A stretch of DNA of 64,000 bases from JACDAE01 sp963717195 (GTDB lineage: Bacteria > Chloroflexota > Ktedonobacteria > Ktedonobacterales > Ktedonobacteraceae), in the NCBI GenBank assembly GCA_963717195.1, contig CAVQVR010000006.1, positions 434,001 to 498,000 on the forward strand. Direction: 5' to 3'. The notes under the pieces were generated by a model, which saw nothing but the letters and a program-made list of their open reading frames with translations, made no database searches and was not told where the DNA came from. Below are positions 36,701 to 44,152 of the stretch, one piece after another. The position numbers and the translations under genes are program-made. Each line of letters opens with the position of its first letter. The first letter of the stretch is position 1.

Positions 36701-36797
36701 CTATCTCCTGTTGATGTGGCTGGCTCTAGTGGTGATGATCGTTGTTCTTGGTGGGGTCATTGGGTATTTCTTGAAACGCAAAGACGTGCGTAGGTAG
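33780..36797 (+). CDS. Triple-FHA / ABCG-type ATPase-permease fusion
   Basis: 1005 residues from GTG 33780 (GAGGGAG upstream). There are three FHA domains: about 8-100 (TTIGRDRSNDIIIS ... RVSRFHARL), about 165-255 (INIGREHNNDIVIN ... ALHCQIV) and about 275-355 (IKIGRLQENDVVLS ... VSARHAYLV). The ABC ATPase follows with Walker A GGSGAGKTTLLDALSG (about 401), signature LSGGQRKRVSIALELLAKP, Walker B VFFLDEPTSGLD and the switch LLVTHATNN. The C-terminal 350 residues form an ABC2 membrane domain. This resembles ABCG half-transporters, with FHA domains as phospho-threonine readers. The divergent Ser/Thr kinase next door is the likely regulator. The middle FHA keeps S/H residues, so it may be functional. 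Confidence 0.93.
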   Translation: MIPEQPILATIKFLTGPLANSTFAITRPVTTIGRDRSNDIIISDQRVSRFHARLTLNSDGWEIEKLSETNTVTVDHEEREQVALSQNMIVGLGDANSFIFSLAPIDSKQPEGAVKLTTPSADHQADSVHEAKTAEKKERSPGTEVASLSTLGISSLEVTDNTTGVKKTYPLVKETINIGREHNNDIVINAACVSALHCQIVREGNKWVLLHPHPQRVQTLNGLLYQGRKIEGNQSFRKTLANGNVFRIGDELGALVTLTYNDNSGTSQEATTRIQPIRLGAAEIKIGRLQENDVVLSHPQVSARHAYLVREQDTYRLIDLHSTNHTYINGLNAISQLLKPRDEIRIGPFRFIYTETELTQFDESDGIRIEALHLKKVGTNQTILLNDISLHIPTCSFVALVGGSGAGKTTLLDALSGLRPAQEGSVFYNGQDYYRNSAAFSTQLGYVPQDDIIHRELTVERALYYAARLRLPSDFQEAQIEQRIDEVLDDVEMKHRRKLLINQLSGGQRKRVSIALELLAKPSVFFLDEPTSGLDPGLDRKMMILLRRLADKGHTVLLVTHATNNINVCDYVCFLAQGGNLAYFGPPEETKTYFKTPDFAEIYSALEPGDEKRTLPMEAREKFSQSEEYQQYIGDYLDQETTERSARKQTGQVKVSRRGTMWRQFALLTMRYIELLRNDMGNLAILLLQAPIIGLLLLLFIKGVGVDGFNPVNVVQCPATAAVISAQAYPDVPTPNNPIVTKNCQQVEDFLKNNPQGQAYARARGGTTQALQDFILSGTGYAPTVLFLMAFSAIMFGCINAIREFVKEAPIYRRERTVNLGILPYMLSKVAVLGLLCLVQSLILVVCVEILDPFSHSVSLTPFLEVYITIALTSLAGLMMGLAISAVAPNNDRAMSFLPLLLLPQAIFSGVIFPLTSWFLQYPAMLFPIRWAMGALGSTVGMHSDKLNGDKLFDDVYTYHSTLYSIYSQADAQRYLLLMWLALVVMIVVLGGVIGYFLKRKDVRR

Positions 36798-36975
36798 AGC
36801 TTATTGAGACAAAACTGGAAGTAGTTCACACTCCGCGTATTTCCTGTAGCGATAGAGCGTAAATTCGGAGTTTCCATTTAGCCGAATATGTGCCAGAATT
36901 CATGATAGAGCAGCAATAGCCTGATGCGTGCTCTGACAACGATATCCTCTCCGGTCGAGAAAGGAAAACGTCTCA

Positions 36976-38254
36976 GTGAGTACAGCCAACTTCCAGCCCG
37001 TTCCCCAGGTCCCTACGGTGCAAGAGATCGAGCATGCCAGTCAGGTGATTCGCGATGCAATTCATGTGACACCCATGTTACATTCTCGTACCTTCAGCAT
37101 CATGACGGGGGCTAACGTGTATCTCAAATCTGAGAAATCTGCAGCGCACAGGATCGTTCAAAGTACGTGGTGCTACCTATAAGATCGCTCAACTCAGTGC
37201 GGAGGAACGCAGGCGTGGGGTGGTTGCGACTTCGATGGGCAATCATGCCCAGGCCGTCGCCGTTGCCGCTCAGTCCTTTGCGGCTCCCGCCACCATCGTG
37301 ATGCCTGAGCAGGCACCTTTAGTAAAAGTAGTCGCAACACAAGGATATGGGGCCAGAGTGGTTCTGCATGGTGCCACCTTTGAGGAGGCATCCTCTCATG
37401 CACGTGAGCTGCAAAAAACTACAGGGGCAACCTTCGTCCACGCCTTCGATGATCCCAGCATCATCGCGGGTCAGGGCACTCTGGGTCTGGAGATCCTCGC
37501 CCAGGTTCCTTCAGCGGATGTGCTCATTGTTCCGATTGGTGGTGGGGGTCTCATTTCAGGCATCGCTATTGCGGCACGCGCACTCAAACCCGACCTGCTC
37601 ATCATTGGAGTCGAGGCACAGGGCGCTGCCAGTTGCCGCGCCTCGCTGGATGCTGGAGAGGTGCGGACGCTGCCAGTCATCACCACAATTGCTGATGGGA
37701 TTGCCTTGAAAAGCCCGGGAGAACTGACATTCCCCATTATCCAACACCTGGTCGATATGGTCGTCACGGTGGAAGACATAGAGACGATGAACGCCATTCT
37801 ACTGTTGCAAGAACGCTGTAAATTGCAGGTTGAGGGTGCGGGAGCAGTAGGTCTGGCGGCGCTGTTGCGTCCTGGACTGCTGCATCTGGCCGGGAAAGAG
37901 GTCGTGGTGCTTCTCTCAGGTGGAAATATCGACATGAACCTGCTTGGCGGCTTCATCACACAGGGATTGCTTAGCCAGGGACGTATCACTATCCTGCGTA
38001 CGCAGATTGAAGATCGTCCAGGCGAGTTAAATCAACTCCTGACACGCATTGCGGAACTGAAGATCAATGTACGGGAGATGAATTATCTGCCGACGATGCA
38101 ATCGCTGCCGGTGCAGCACGTAGAAGTGACCCTCACGCTAGAGACGCGTGATCGTCAACATGTGGAACAGTTGCTCGCTGCCCTCCACCAGCGGGGCTAT
38201 ACACTCACAGAGATCCAGGGGCCGTTGCTGGAACCGGCCCGCCAGAAAGGGTAA
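36976..38254 (+). pseudogene. ilvA: Threonine ammonia-lyase with ACT domain, one-base insertion
   Basis: Start GTG 36976 (AAGGAAAACG upstream). Removing one A at 37135-37137 joins VYLKSEN to LQRTGSFKVRGATYK, restoring the PLP-lysine motif SFKVRG. The fold-II PLP enzyme then has the usual blocks SMGNHAQAVA and PIGGGGLISG and the serine-type VLLSGGNID. A C-terminal ACT domain (about 330-410, RTQIEDRPGELNQLLTRIAE) suggests feedback control by an amino acid. The reaction is threonine to 2-oxobutanoate plus ammonia. The total of about 425 residues fits the short form with one ACT domain (ilvA versus tdcB not decided). No ilv biosynthetic genes are adjacent. Confidence 0.87.
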
Positions 38255-38342
38255 ACAGGTGGTACACTCATCAATCGAAAGGCCCAGAGACAAGCGAGGA
38301 GAGCGACGCTCAGCCAGAACGGTCCACATCTATCACCCGTGG

Positions 38343-38810
38343 CTAATGCTGTACCTGAATAGTAACGGTGAAACGTTGTGCCGGTGGCACGTTTGTCTCC
38401 CAGGGTCGTCGTAGTGCGAATTGTATGTGTACGCTCCCACGATCGTGTGCCAGAAATGTGAACGCAATCGTGCCAGGAGCACCAAGCATAGGATGACCTG
38501 TAGGAGGAAGATAGATAGCATTTTGCCAGGTGAGTACCTGATTCCTTGAAGTCGTAAAATTCCACGTATAACCGGTGCTCCCCGAGTTATCAGGAAGTTG
38601 GATGATAACCTGGTTCCCTGAAGAGACCGTCACTGTTTTGCCATTATCCGCATTAGTGAGAATAATGGGTAAGCTCGCGGTACGAAATGCACAGACCGCT
38701 ATAAGCACGAAGCAAAGAGTGATGAATACAAGTATTGTTCTTAAAGAAGTACATTGGTGAATGTTGCGTGCTACATCTCTCATTTTGAGTACATTGGTGT
38801 TGATTGTCAT
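38343..38810 (-). CDS. Chagasin-like cysteine protease inhibitor (I42), membrane-anchored or secreted
   Basis: About 155 residues from ATG 38810, preceded by GGAG; an in-frame ATG 38822 is also possible. One N-terminal hydrophobic helix (LRTILVFITLCFVLIAVCAF) acts as signal or anchor. The rest is an Ig-like domain with the three inhibitor loops of chagasin. These are NSGSTGYTW (NPTTGYxW in the family), the GAPGT loop in PMLGAPGTIAFTF, and RPW in FALRRPWE. Such proteins block papain-like cysteine proteases by wedging these loops into the active site. The target is unknown; no papain-like protease is encoded in the window. It converges on ilvA. Confidence 0.8.
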   Translation of the reverse strand: MTINTNVLKMRDVARNIHQCTSLRTILVFITLCFVLIAVCAFRTASLPIILTNADNGKTVTVSSGNQVIIQLPDNSGSTGYTWNFTTSRNQVLTWQNAIYLPPTGHPMLGAPGTIAFTFLAHDRGSVHIQFALRRPWETNVPPAQRFTVTIQVQH

Positions 38811-38984
38811 GTTTCGCTCCATTTCTCCTGGCTGTATATATTATAGCTACATAGTCAGTATAAACACGACAAAAAGATATGCTCTTCTATGCCGCCTGAT
38901 CATGCTATGATGGCAATGCTGGCTATAACATAACGACATGTTGCTGTGGATGCCCTGGGTGCACCACGTTGAGAGGAGAAACAC

Positions 38985-39782
38985 ATGAGCACGTTTTCAG
39001 GAAAAGCCGTTGTCGTTACAGGGGCTGGAGCAGGCATTGGTTATGCTCTCTGCCAGGCATTCGCAAGCGCTGGTGCCATCGTAGCACTCAACGATATCGA
39101 TCCCCTGCTCTGCCAGAAAGCTGCCATGCAGATCAATGAGACAGTAGGAGCGGAACGAGTCCTCCCATATGCATGTGATGTCGCTGATGTGGAAGCTGTT
39201 CGGATTATGTTTCAGCGCTTCGTAAGCATCACAGGAAAATTGGATATCGCAATCGCCAATGCTGGCATCACCAACTATGGGGAGTTTCTGACCGCTACTC
39301 CAGAAGACTTTGATCGCTTAATGGGTGTCAATCTGCGTGGAAGTTTCTTTACCGCGCAAACTGCCGCCAGGCTCATGATCGAGGCACACATCCCTGGCCG
39401 CATCATCTTAATGTCTTCTGTGACTGGCATCCAGGCACATTTAAACCTGGGAGGATACGGGATCACGAAAGCGGGTATTAGGATGATGGCGAAAACCATC
39501 GCGCTCGAAGTCGGCAAATATGGTATTACGGCCAACGCTATTAGCCCGGGGGCCATTCTTACCGAACGCACACTCCAGGATGATCCGAATTACGAAAAGA
39601 ATTGGGCCAGCGTGACACCTGCTGGACGGGTCGGATATGTGGAGGATATTGTAGCCGCTGCACTCTATCTCGCCTCGCCTGAAGCACGCCATGTCACAGG
39701 GCAAACCCTGGTGGTTGACGGTGGATGGACCATCCAGAGTCCGCTGCCAACAGAGCATCCAGATTTGCCCAAACATTCTTAA
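38985..39782 (+). CDS. Short-chain dehydrogenase (FabG-like)
   Basis: 265 residues of a classical SDR: TGAGAGIGYALCQAF (cofactor), CDVADVEAV, ANAGITNYG, catalytic Ser in LMSSVTG, Tyr and Lys in YGITKAGIRMM, and the C-terminal VTGQTLVVDGGWTIQSPL. AGAGGAGAAACAC precedes the ATG. The IlvD/Edd dehydratase starts 38 nt after its stop, so the two form an operon. A sugar-oxidation role (aldose to lactone/aldonate, then dehydration) would fit the pair, but the protein sequence alone only supports SDR. Confidence 0.92.
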   Translation: MSTFSGKAVVVTGAGAGIGYALCQAFASAGAIVALNDIDPLLCQKAAMQINETVGAERVLPYACDVADVEAVRIMFQRFVSITGKLDIAIANAGITNYGEFLTATPEDFDRLMGVNLRGSFFTAQTAARLMIEAHIPGRIILMSSVTGIQAHLNLGGYGITKAGIRMMAKTIALEVGKYGITANAISPGAILTERTLQDDPNYEKNWASVTPAGRVGYVEDIVAAALYLASPEARHVTGQTLVVDGGWTIQSPLPTEHPDLPKHS

Positions 39783-39819
39783 CCAGTCCTGCTTGCTGAC
39801 ACCTCAAAGGAGGACACGA

Positions 39820-41556
39820 ATGCCAATCGATCCACGAAAACTGCGTAGTCAACGCTTACGCTCAGTGAATTACCAGGGCGATGCGTTGCGCCTGGGAATG
39901 AATTGGACGGAAGAAGATCTATCCAAGCCACAGGTTCTCATCGATAGTGCCTACGGCATGGGCCATCCGGGCACGTTTCACTTCCGACCATTGATCGAGG
40001 AAGCCAGCAACGGCGTGTTTGAGGCCGGAGGAAAACCCGGCGTCTTCACCGTCAGCGATATCTGCGACGGGGTTGCTCAGGCGCACGAAGGGATGAGTTA
40101 TTCCCTCGTCTCACGCGATATCATGGCTGCTATGATCGAGATTCACGCCCTTGGTCATCCGCACGACGGCATGGTTTTGATCTCCGGTAACGATAAATCT
40201 GTCCCTGCACACCTGCTTGCGATAGCCCGCTGTAACATTCCTGCCATTCACCTACCCGGTGGGACTCAACTGAACGCTCCCGATTCTGTGACTTCAAACC
40301 AGCTCTGGCCCATGGGAATGTCTGTCGAGCGCGGTGAGCTTTCAAAGGAAGACTTTGACCTGGCGCAACAAGGGGCGTGCCCGACATGTGGTGCCTGCCA
40401 ATTTATGGGAAGCGCCAGTACTGGTCAGGTGGTAGCAGAAGCGCTCGGCCTGGCATTACCGGGTTCGGCCCTCGTCCCGGCCCCTCTCGCCCATCTTCTA
40501 CGCTACGCTCGTGCCGCTGGCAAGCAGATCCTCAAACTGATTGATGAAGAGATTACGCCCCAACGCATCCTGACACGCGAGGCTTTTGAGAATGCAATCG
40601 TCATCCATGCCGCAGTGGGTGGGTCTACCAACATGCTCCTCCATTTGCCAGTGATTGCACGTGAGGCTGGAGTCGAGATCACAATCGACGATTTTGATCG
40701 CATCCATCGTCAGGTGCCAGTACTGGCGAACGTCAAAACCACCGGTCGCTACCCGGTCGAGTACTTCTGGTACGCTGGTGGAGTACCTGCCATCATGCTT
40801 GAGTTGCGCGATATGCTTCACCTGGATTGCCTCACCATTACGGGCAAGACACTGGGTGAGAACTTACAGGAGATCGAGCACAGCCACTTCTTCGCGGAGA
40901 GGCTCGGCTACTTGAACAACGTCAAGGTCCCTCGGCGCGAGATTATCCGCCCTTGCTCTGATCCCTTTGGGCCAGATGGAGGAATCGCTGTGTTGCGCGG
41001 CAATCTTGCTCCGGGTGGGGCCGTAATCAAGTCCTTCTCAGTTCCCAAGGAGATGCACATCCATGTGGGACCGGCACGCGTCTTCGACTTTGAGGATACG
41101 GCTCTCGCTGCGTTACGAGATCGCAAGATACTACCTGGCGATGTGGTGGTGATCCGCTATGAGGGACCACGCGCGAATGGCATGCCAGAGATGTACTTTG
41201 CCTCGACGATCATCGCAGCTGACCCCACGCTCAACACATCTACGGCCCTCGTCACTGACGGACGCTTCTCCGGCGCAATGAAGGGTCCATGCATCGGACA
41301 TGTGACGCCCGAAGCTATGGATGGAGGTCCCATTGCTCTGGTTGAAGAGAACGACCTGATCGAGATTCATGTACCCGAACGGAGGTTGGCAATCGTTGGC
41401 ATACACGGCCAACACCTTCCCGCAGATCAGATAGAGCGTGTGCTAGCCGAGCGTCGCACACACTGGACGCCACCGCCACCACGCCACAAGAGCGGTATCC
41501 TCTCCCTCTTCGCCCGCGTTGCACGTAGCTCATCTGAGGGCGCATCCATGATCTAG
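39820..41556 (+). CDS. IlvD/Edd family dehydratase (sugar-acid dehydratase likely)
   Basis: 578 residues from ATG 39820, where AAAGGAGG gives an excellent ribosome site; the frame is open further upstream but overlaps the SDR gene. Family signatures are VSDICDGVAQAHEGM, SGNDKSVPAHL, PGGTQ, QGACPTCGACQFMGSA (Fe-S cysteine region), HAAVGGSTNMLLHL and LVTDGRFSGAMKGPCIGHV. The Fe-S enzyme removes water from dihydroxy acids. IlvD acts in branched-chain amino-acid synthesis, while related enzymes act on xylonate, arabonate or galactonate. Pairing with a dehydrogenase and lack of other ilv genes favour a sugar-acid substrate (inference). Confidence 0.85.
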   Translation: MPIDPRKLRSQRLRSVNYQGDALRLGMNWTEEDLSKPQVLIDSAYGMGHPGTFHFRPLIEEASNGVFEAGGKPGVFTVSDICDGVAQAHEGMSYSLVSRDIMAAMIEIHALGHPHDGMVLISGNDKSVPAHLLAIARCNIPAIHLPGGTQLNAPDSVTSNQLWPMGMSVERGELSKEDFDLAQQGACPTCGACQFMGSASTGQVVAEALGLALPGSALVPAPLAHLLRYARAAGKQILKLIDEEITPQRILTREAFENAIVIHAAVGGSTNMLLHLPVIAREAGVEITIDDFDRIHRQVPVLANVKTTGRYPVEYFWYAGGVPAIMLELRDMLHLDCLTITGKTLGENLQEIEHSHFFAERLGYLNNVKVPRREIIRPCSDPFGPDGGIAVLRGNLAPGGAVIKSFSVPKEMHIHVGPARVFDFEDTALAALRDRKILPGDVVVIRYEGPRANGMPEMYFASTIIAADPTLNTSTALVTDGRFSGAMKGPCIGHVTPEAMDGGPIALVEENDLIEIHVPERRLAIVGIHGQHLPADQIERVLAERRTHWTPPPPRHKSGILSLFARVARSSSEGASMI

Positions 41557-41669
41557 CGGTCCACTTGTCACACTCATTGCCGTTCATCTGTTTCTGGTCC
41601 CACTGTGGCAATCTGATATAATCTGGGAAACAACGGACGACATAAAATAGTCAAACAGCATTATCACGT

Positions 41670-41702
41670 CCTCCTGCTGGCAATCACGATGCCAGCAGGA
41701 GG
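41670..41702. terminator. Strong 13-bp hairpin after the dehydratase gene
   Basis: CCTCCTGCTGGCA (41670-41682) and TGCCAGCAGGAGG (41690-41702) pair perfectly around a 7-nt loop, 114 nt after the dehydratase stop. No long T-run follows. The remainder of 41557-41959 shows no gene. Confidence 0.55.
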
Positions 41703-41959
41703 CGCTCAATCGGTTCCTACACAAGAATGCTCATTAATAAGTGGGAACGAGGACGCCTCGTCCGCGTAAATTGCCACTTTCCAGATAAGGATTATTTGGG
41801 ATAGTTGAGCAGAAAAAGTACTCAAGTACCCCACCTCATACGTATCAGAAGTAAGATCAGTTATCTATCACCTGCATGGTTATATACCCTTTACGAAAAG
41901 GGGTTAGTTCTTGGAAGTTGTTCTGTATTACGGATCAAATCCAATCGAGGAGAAAATAT

Positions 41960-42412
41960 ATGGCTATAGGTCCACTTGAATTGATAGTGATTGGCTGCCC
42001 AGGCAAGCGATTTTCGAGCGAGGTTTTGCCGGAATTAAGCGCCATCCAGGAGCAGGGCCTGATTGAAGTTGTTGATCTCCTTTTTATCGGAAAAGCTGCT
42101 GATGATACTATCACAGTATTGGAAGTGGGTGATCTGGATGAAGAGGAACTGGCAGCTTTTGACCCATTTAAGGGCCACCTGACGGGAGCGATCACCCACG
42201 AAGATATCGTAAAGCTGGGTAGCACAATTCCCCCTAATACTTCGGCAACCATTATGCTACTGGAGCATCACTGGTTAGGTCGGCTGGAGCAGGCTGTAGC
42301 GCGGGCAGATGGAACGGTCTACATCGGCGGAATGGTACCACCAACTGCACTAGAGCAGCTAGAGCAGGAATTGACAACAGCTCAGCAAGGACAAAAGCCG
42401 CAAAACAGTTGA
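41960..42412 (+). CDS. DUF6325-like small protein
   Basis: 150 residues from ATG 41960 (CGAGGAGAAAATAT upstream). It starts MAIGPLELIVIGCPGKRFSS and has a ferredoxin-like alternation (LIEVVDLLFIGKAADD, VYIGGMVPPTALEQLEQEL). This matches the small proteins annotated DUF6325 or DUF1269-like that accompany SHOCT-domain genes. No catalytic motif is visible. The next gene, 54 nt downstream, encodes a SHOCT protein, so a shared role in envelope stress or membrane protein handling is possible (inference). Confidence 0.75.
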   Translation: MAIGPLELIVIGCPGKRFSSEVLPELSAIQEQGLIEVVDLLFIGKAADDTITVLEVGDLDEEELAAFDPFKGHLTGAITHEDIVKLGSTIPPNTSATIMLLEHHWLGRLEQAVARADGTVYIGGMVPPTALEQLEQELTTAQQGQKPQNS

Positions 42413-42466
42413 AAATAGCGTAAAACATGGATTGAGTTGTAATGAATAAATTGAAGGAGGCTAAAA

Positions 42467-42919
42467 ATGTACGGACGTCATGAACGCGGTGGCTGGGGTG
42501 GTGGTGGCTGGGGCGGCGGCTGGGGCGGCAGAGGTGGTGGTTGGGGTGGTGGTCCATTTATGGGAAGAAGAGTCGGCTACCCATTGCTTGGAGGCATGGG
42601 TGGATTCGGATTAGGTGGCGGCGGTGGATTAATAGGAGACCTGTTAGCAGGAGGAGTGGGCTACCTTATGGGAAAAAATACTTCCCAGAACCAGCCGCAA
42701 TACCCAGCACAATACCAGCAATACCAGCCGCAATATCAACAAGCTACTCCGCAATACCAGCCGCCCGTGCCGCAGTACCAGCCTGCGCAGGGCTCAGCAG
42801 GTGGCGTACAGGATGGTCGGCTGGCTCAGCTTAATCTTCTGGGACAGATGCGTGCGCAAGGTACCCTGACCGACGATGAATTTCAGGCAGAAAAACAGAA
42901 AATCATGAATGGATATTAA
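42467..42919 (+). CDS. Glycine-rich SHOCT-domain protein
   Basis: 150 residues. The N-terminus is almost pure Gly/Trp/Arg (MYGRHERGGWGGGGWGG...), followed by a Gly-rich hydrophobic stretch (LGGGGGLIGDLLAGGVGYLM) that could insert in a membrane. Next is a Gln/Tyr/Pro-rich repeat (QYQQYQPQYQQ), and last a C-terminal SHOCT motif (LLGQMRAQGTLTDDEFQAEK, 120-139). SHOCT is a short helical oligomerisation or targeting element. GAAGGAGGC gives the ribosome site. Low-complexity content resembles phase-separating or surface proteins. Confidence 0.85.
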   Translation: MYGRHERGGWGGGGWGGGWGGRGGGWGGGPFMGRRVGYPLLGGMGGFGLGGGGGLIGDLLAGGVGYLMGKNTSQNQPQYPAQYQQYQPQYQQATPQYQPPVPQYQPAQGSAGGVQDGRLAQLNLLGQMRAQGTLTDDEFQAEKQKIMNGY

Positions 42920-42987
42920 ATGATACACTAGTGAACTGTATCCGCATGTCGCGAGATCAAAGGCGACCGACCATATAATGGGACCGA

Positions 42988-43079
42988 CAACCACCTGCGT
43001 AGGGGCCCAAATGTTTCGTCTCGTCAAAGGATTTTGTATCAACCAATGCCGCAAGGTGACGCCCCTACGCAGGTGGTTG
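42988..43079. repeat. 19-bp perfect inverted repeat
   Basis: Arms 42988-43006 and 43061-43079 are exact reverse complements (core CCTGCGTAGGGGC) with a 54-nt interior. The GTAGGGGC core is shared with the dispersed palindrome at 3449, so it may be another subfamily of the same kind of element. It lies just upstream of the membrane-protein gene and overlaps its leader. Confidence 0.65.
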
Positions 43080-43098
43080 GGCGTAAGGAGACCTGTTT

Positions 43099-43920
43099 AT
43101 GCCTCTTCAGAGGAAATCGCGTTTTGGCGCAGCATTTATGATTATTGGAAGCTTACTTGCAGCGGTGGGCGAAATCGTCAATGCACAAAATATGGATGTT
43201 TTAGGCTCTTCCTGGCACCTCTCGCTTGGATTGATCATCATCGGTACCTTCATTCTGCTCATAGGTCTGTTGCCGTTTGCGGCAATATCGGAGCAGATCA
43301 ATGGTCCTGGCTTCGTCGGTTGTATGCTGCTTCTACCGGGTGGGCTCCTCTTGATCATTGGTACCGCTGCGCTCGATTGGATCATCTTACCGTTCTTGAT
43401 CAGTCTGGGAAATGCACTTGCTGCGGCGATCAATGGACCAACAACCGAGACACAGAATGCACTCAATAAGATTATTTCCAGCTTGAACGGTCTGGGAAGC
43501 TCGGTTCTCCAAAAGCTTTTTCCGACTTCCACTCCTCATATCTCCGCTGTTCATATTCCTGAGGCTAATGGCAGTGTATTGATAAATAAAGTATTAGTTG
43601 AACTCCACTTACCCACTATTGATAGACTGACATGGTGGGGCCACTTCAGCCTATCAGGGGCCACACTCATTATTGGTAGCTTGATCCTGGGCATTGCCTT
43701 GCTAGGCAGGATGGGGAAGCTTGCTTTTCCTGGTGCTCTGCTGGTCATTTTTGCGCTCTTGAACCTGCTCTGCCAGTTTGCTACCACGATCCCCTCATTC
43801 TTTGGAAATATCACTGCTGCCGGACTTTTTCTTACACTGGCATGGTTAGGAGTCTCTGAATGGATGTTGAAAGGACCCGATGCAATAATCTTTGAAGTAG
43901 TAGAAAAAGAGACAGATTAA
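43099..43920 (+). CDS. Multipass membrane protein of unknown function
   Basis: 273 residues from ATG 43099 (GTAAGGAGACC upstream). Four hydrophobic helices in the first 125 residues (FMIIGSLLAAVGEIV, LSLGLIIIGTFILLIGLLPF, GCMLLLPGGLLLIIGTAAL, ILPFLISLGNALAA) are followed by a polar loop of about 70 residues. Three more helices close the protein (GATLIIGSLILGIALL, LVIFALLNLL, AAGLFLTLAWLGV). It is not recognised. The previous two genes in the same direction are small DUF6325-like and SHOCT proteins. Confidence 0.8.
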   Translation: MPLQRKSRFGAAFMIIGSLLAAVGEIVNAQNMDVLGSSWHLSLGLIIIGTFILLIGLLPFAAISEQINGPGFVGCMLLLPGGLLLIIGTAALDWIILPFLISLGNALAAAINGPTTETQNALNKIISSLNGLGSSVLQKLFPTSTPHISAVHIPEANGSVLINKVLVELHLPTIDRLTWWGHFSLSGATLIIGSLILGIALLGRMGKLAFPGALLVIFALLNLLCQFATTIPSFFGNITAAGLFLTLAWLGVSEWMLKGPDAIIFEVVEKETD

Positions 43921-44048
43921 GTTCATCGTACCTTTGACCTCCCTCCGCCAAGCAGAGAGAAATAGTCTTCTACTTGAGCATGCAAGTGCTGCAAGCGCGT
44001 CAGAATGTGAGGGATAGAGGGCCAAGCGGAGAATCAGACTGGAGAGAT

Positions 44049-44121
44049 GAGACCCTTCAAAAATGAGGATTGACCCAACGACACTGAAACTGTGTCTCAA
44101 TCCCCATTTTTGAAAGGTCTC
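44049..44121. terminator. 25-bp near-perfect hairpin between convergent genes
   Basis: Arms 44049-44073 and 44097-44121 match at 23 of 25 positions around a 23-nt loop. The element lies between the convergent membrane-protein and CBM3 genes and contains a CAAAAATG / CATTTTTG core, so it can act as a bidirectional terminator. The rest of 43921-44152 has nothing else. Confidence 0.7.
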
Positions 44122-44152
44122 ACGCATGTGTTTTCAAAGAAAAGCAGATTTT

